Assembly (NCBI GenBank): GCA_012514615.1
Contig: JAAYZY010000155.1
Span: forward strand, 1 to 9,646
DNA: 9,646 nt
Origin: Chloroflexota bacterium
Lineage (GTDB): Bacteria; Chloroflexota; Anaerolineae; DTPP01
Direction of reading: 5' to 3'
This document shows, one piece after another, positions 8,684-9,646 of this stretch. The position numbers and the translations under genes are program-made. How positions within the stretch are numbered: the stretch's first letter is position 1; each line of letters starts with the position of its first letter. The notes under the pieces are model-generated. The model did not search any database. It worked only from the letters and a program-made list of their open reading frames with translations, and was not told where the DNA came from.

Positions 8684-8712
8684 ATATTATCACGAATGCC
8701 CTAATCTGTCAA
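8684..8712 (-). promoter_or_regulatory. Sigma70-type promoter of the kinase-hutI operon
   Basis: Read on the minus strand, a perfect -35 box TTGACA (8707-8712) is followed after 17 bases by TAATAT (8684-8689). The overlapping GATAAT (8686-8691) is a closer -10 match but gives a 15-base spacer. The stretch 8671-8710 is the most AT-rich part of the surrounding sequence, which strengthens the call. Transcription would start near 8677 and leave a leader of about 150 bases before the kinase start. The assignment rests on consensus matching only. Confidence 0.6.
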
Positions 8713-8902
8713 CGCGCCATCGCCCTTGAGCTGGGCGACACCGCCGAGGTCGGCCTCAGCGCGGGCGACGAAAGAGACTGTAATCTAAATGTAAGCTTGA
8801 GCCGTTGACTTTGGGCCCTTGACCCGGTAAGCTCAAAGTAGGAAAGTAGTGGGCCGGGCGGTCCATCCGATGTTGCTGTACTCTACCGGGAGGCGAGGAC
8901 CT

Positions 8903-9646
8903 ATGACAAGAGAGAAGCTGTCCACCGTGGGTCGCAGGCTCGGCGCTGTGGCCCGAGCCTGGGGAGTGGCGTTGTTGCTCGTGGCCACCGTAGTGGTGCC
9001 CCTGAGCGCAGACGCGATCCCCGTTTCTTCCCAAGGGTGGGGAGATGCAGGCGCCCATGACGGCCTGGCGGTATCCCGAACCGATAGCCTGGGCACAGCT
9101 CAGGGCAAGGTCTATGCTGCCATCAGCTTCACCGGTTGGCGAAGCAGCAGCGCAGTGGGCGTCGCCCTCCAATCCAAGGTGGCGCCGGTCTTCGTCTCCG
9201 GGAACCCCTCATGCACCAGCCTGGGGTACGCCTACGAGTACAAGGTGGACCCGCCCACTTCTGGCGCCTACGCCATCGACAGCTTCTTCTACGTGACGGT
9301 GGCCAACGACGGCACGTACTTCAACTGGAGCTCCAACCTGGGCATGGACGCGGTGATCGCCAAGGGCGGGCCCAGCGCCAACCTGTACCGCTACATTCCC
9401 CCGGCCTACAGCGACACCGGCTTGCACTCGCCGAAGGGTCCCAGCGGCAAGCCCTATGGCTTGAGCCACATCTCGTTCTGCTACAACCAGAAGTCGACGC
9501 CTACGCCCACGCCCACCAACACGCCGACGGACACGGCGACGCCCACCAACACGCCGACGAACACGGCCACGCCCACCAACACGCCGACGAACACGGCGAC
9601 GCCCACCAACACGCCGACGAACACGGCGACGCCCACCAACACGCCG
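8903..9646 (+). CDS. Secreted protein with two-cysteine domain and Thr/Pro/Asn repeat tail, 3' end outside the window
   Basis: The frame opens at ATG 8903 and stays open for all 248 codons to the window edge, so the C-terminus is missing. GGGAGG at 8888-8893 lies 9 bases before the ATG. Residues 1-38 form a clear signal peptide: Arg11, Arg12 and Arg18, a hydrophobic core WGVALLLVATVVVPL (20-34), and an ADA cleavage site after Ala38. Residues about 95-195 form a compact domain starting at NPSCTSLGY (Cys104) and ending at LSHISFCYN (Cys193). Between them are GTYFNWSSNLGMDAVIAKGG, SANLYRY and DTGLHSP. The two cysteines probably form a disulfide. From memory, very similar Cys-bounded domains occur in exported proteins of Chloroflexota and Actinobacteria, but I cannot name a Pfam family. 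From residue 199 the chain is almost only Thr, Pro, Asn and Ala, an extended linker typical of surface proteins, possibly glycosylated or leading to a further domain beyond the edge. Its function is not known. Confidence 0.85.
   Translation, partial: MTREKLSTVGRRLGAVARAWGVALLLVATVVVPLSADAIPVSSQGWGDAGAHDGLAVSRTDSLGTAQGKVYAAISFTGWRSSSAVGVALQSKVAPVFVSGNPSCTSLGYAYEYKVDPPTSGAYAIDSFFYVTVANDGTYFNWSSNLGMDAVIAKGGPSANLYRYIPPAYSDTGLHSPKGPSGKPYGLSHISFCYNQKSTPTPTPTNTPTDTATPTNTPTNTATPTNTPTNTATPTNTPTNTATPTNTP
9511..9646 (+). repeat. 30-base tandem repeat coding for a TPTNTPTNTA-type linker
   Basis: Units begin at 9511, 9541, 9571, 9601 and 9631 (each starting gcccaccaac), an exact period of 30 bases or 10 codons. 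Four units are complete and the fifth is cut by the window edge. Units differ by single bases. The first has GAC (Asp) where the others have AAC (Asn), and the second has a synonymous GCC for GCG. The array is in frame with the secreted protein, so gain or loss of units would only lengthen or shorten its linker. The near-identity at DNA level suggests recent expansion by slippage or unequal recombination. Confidence 0.95.

Larger units (their letters stand above)
8530..8902. other. Divergent intergenic region between kinase and secreted-protein genes
   Basis: This 373-base stretch has no supported gene. Its left part is the leader of the kinase operon and can form a hairpin (GCTTG 8630-8634 with CAAGC 8662-8666, CCGGC 8635-8639 with GCCGG 8650-8654, one bulge). 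The kinase promoter lies at 8684-8712. The right part must drive the secreted protein. It holds two TTGAC boxes (8805-8809 and 8819-8823), a direct repeat GTAAGCT (8791-8797 and 8827-8833) and an inverted pair TTGAGC/GCTCAA (8797-8802 and 8831-8836). The only spaced -10 candidate, TAAGCT at 8828-8833, is poor, so I do not call a promoter on the plus strand. The repeats around the TTGAC boxes could be an operator. Confidence 0.55.

Noticed and set aside
8481..8729. Small plus-strand open frame (82 residues) in the divergent intergenic region
   Set aside because: It overlaps the kinase start, its ribosome site and the kinase promoter. I saw no recognisable domain in it and no reason to prefer it over those signals.
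8707..8805. Short frame reading LELGDTAEVGLSAGDERDC as a possible gene remnant
   Set aside because: It has no start codon or ribosome site, overlaps the -35 box of the kinase promoter, and is too short to assign.
9511..9646. CRISPR-like array of 30-base repeats
   Set aside because: The units abut directly with no unique spacers and translate in frame as a Thr/Pro/Asn linker of the secreted protein.

Overview
This is a high-GC bacterial window with five protein-coding genes, no RNA genes, no CRISPR array and no recognisable insertion sequence. The best guess for the host is a member of the Chloroflexota (Anaerolineae/Caldilineae-like). That rests mainly on the last gene, whose C-terminal tail of repeated Thr-Pro-Thr-Asn is a habit of secreted proteins in that phylum, and on the multi-domain GAF/PAS sensor kinase. 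It is an inference, since no rRNA or ribosomal protein gene is present.

Layout. Positions 2-2362 (+) carry the 3' part of a large repeat-built beta-propeller protein whose start lies outside the window. After 14 bases comes an SbcC/Rad50-type zinc-hook ATPase (2377-4938, +), very probably in the same transcript. On the other strand, meeting SbcC tail to tail, is imidazolonepropionase hutI (4935-6215, -). The two stop codons share one palindromic CTAG. Upstream of hutI on the minus strand, 19 bases away, is a membrane-anchored hybrid-free sensor histidine kinase with TM, GAF, PAS, HisKA and HATPase regions (6235-8529, -). Kinase and hutI look like one operon, driven by a good sigma70-type promoter near 8684-8712. 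A 373-base divergent intergenic region (8530-8902) separates this operon from a secreted protein gene (8903 to beyond 9646, +). That protein has a signal peptide, a compact two-cysteine domain and a Thr/Pro/Asn tail encoded by perfect-period 30-base tandem repeats, and it runs off the window.

How the parts may work together. The left pair links a propeller protein of unknown role to a DNA-end-processing ATPase, but the nuclease partner SbcD/Mre11 is not visible. The middle pair couples an orphan sensor kinase (no response regulator in the window) to one step of histidine degradation, without the other hut genes. The right-hand gene is a cell-surface or exported protein read divergently from the kinase. 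Nothing here amounts to a clear new defence or mobile system. The points most worth checking are the kinase-hutI pairing, the propeller-SbcC pairing, the shared stop palindrome and the secreted repeat protein.
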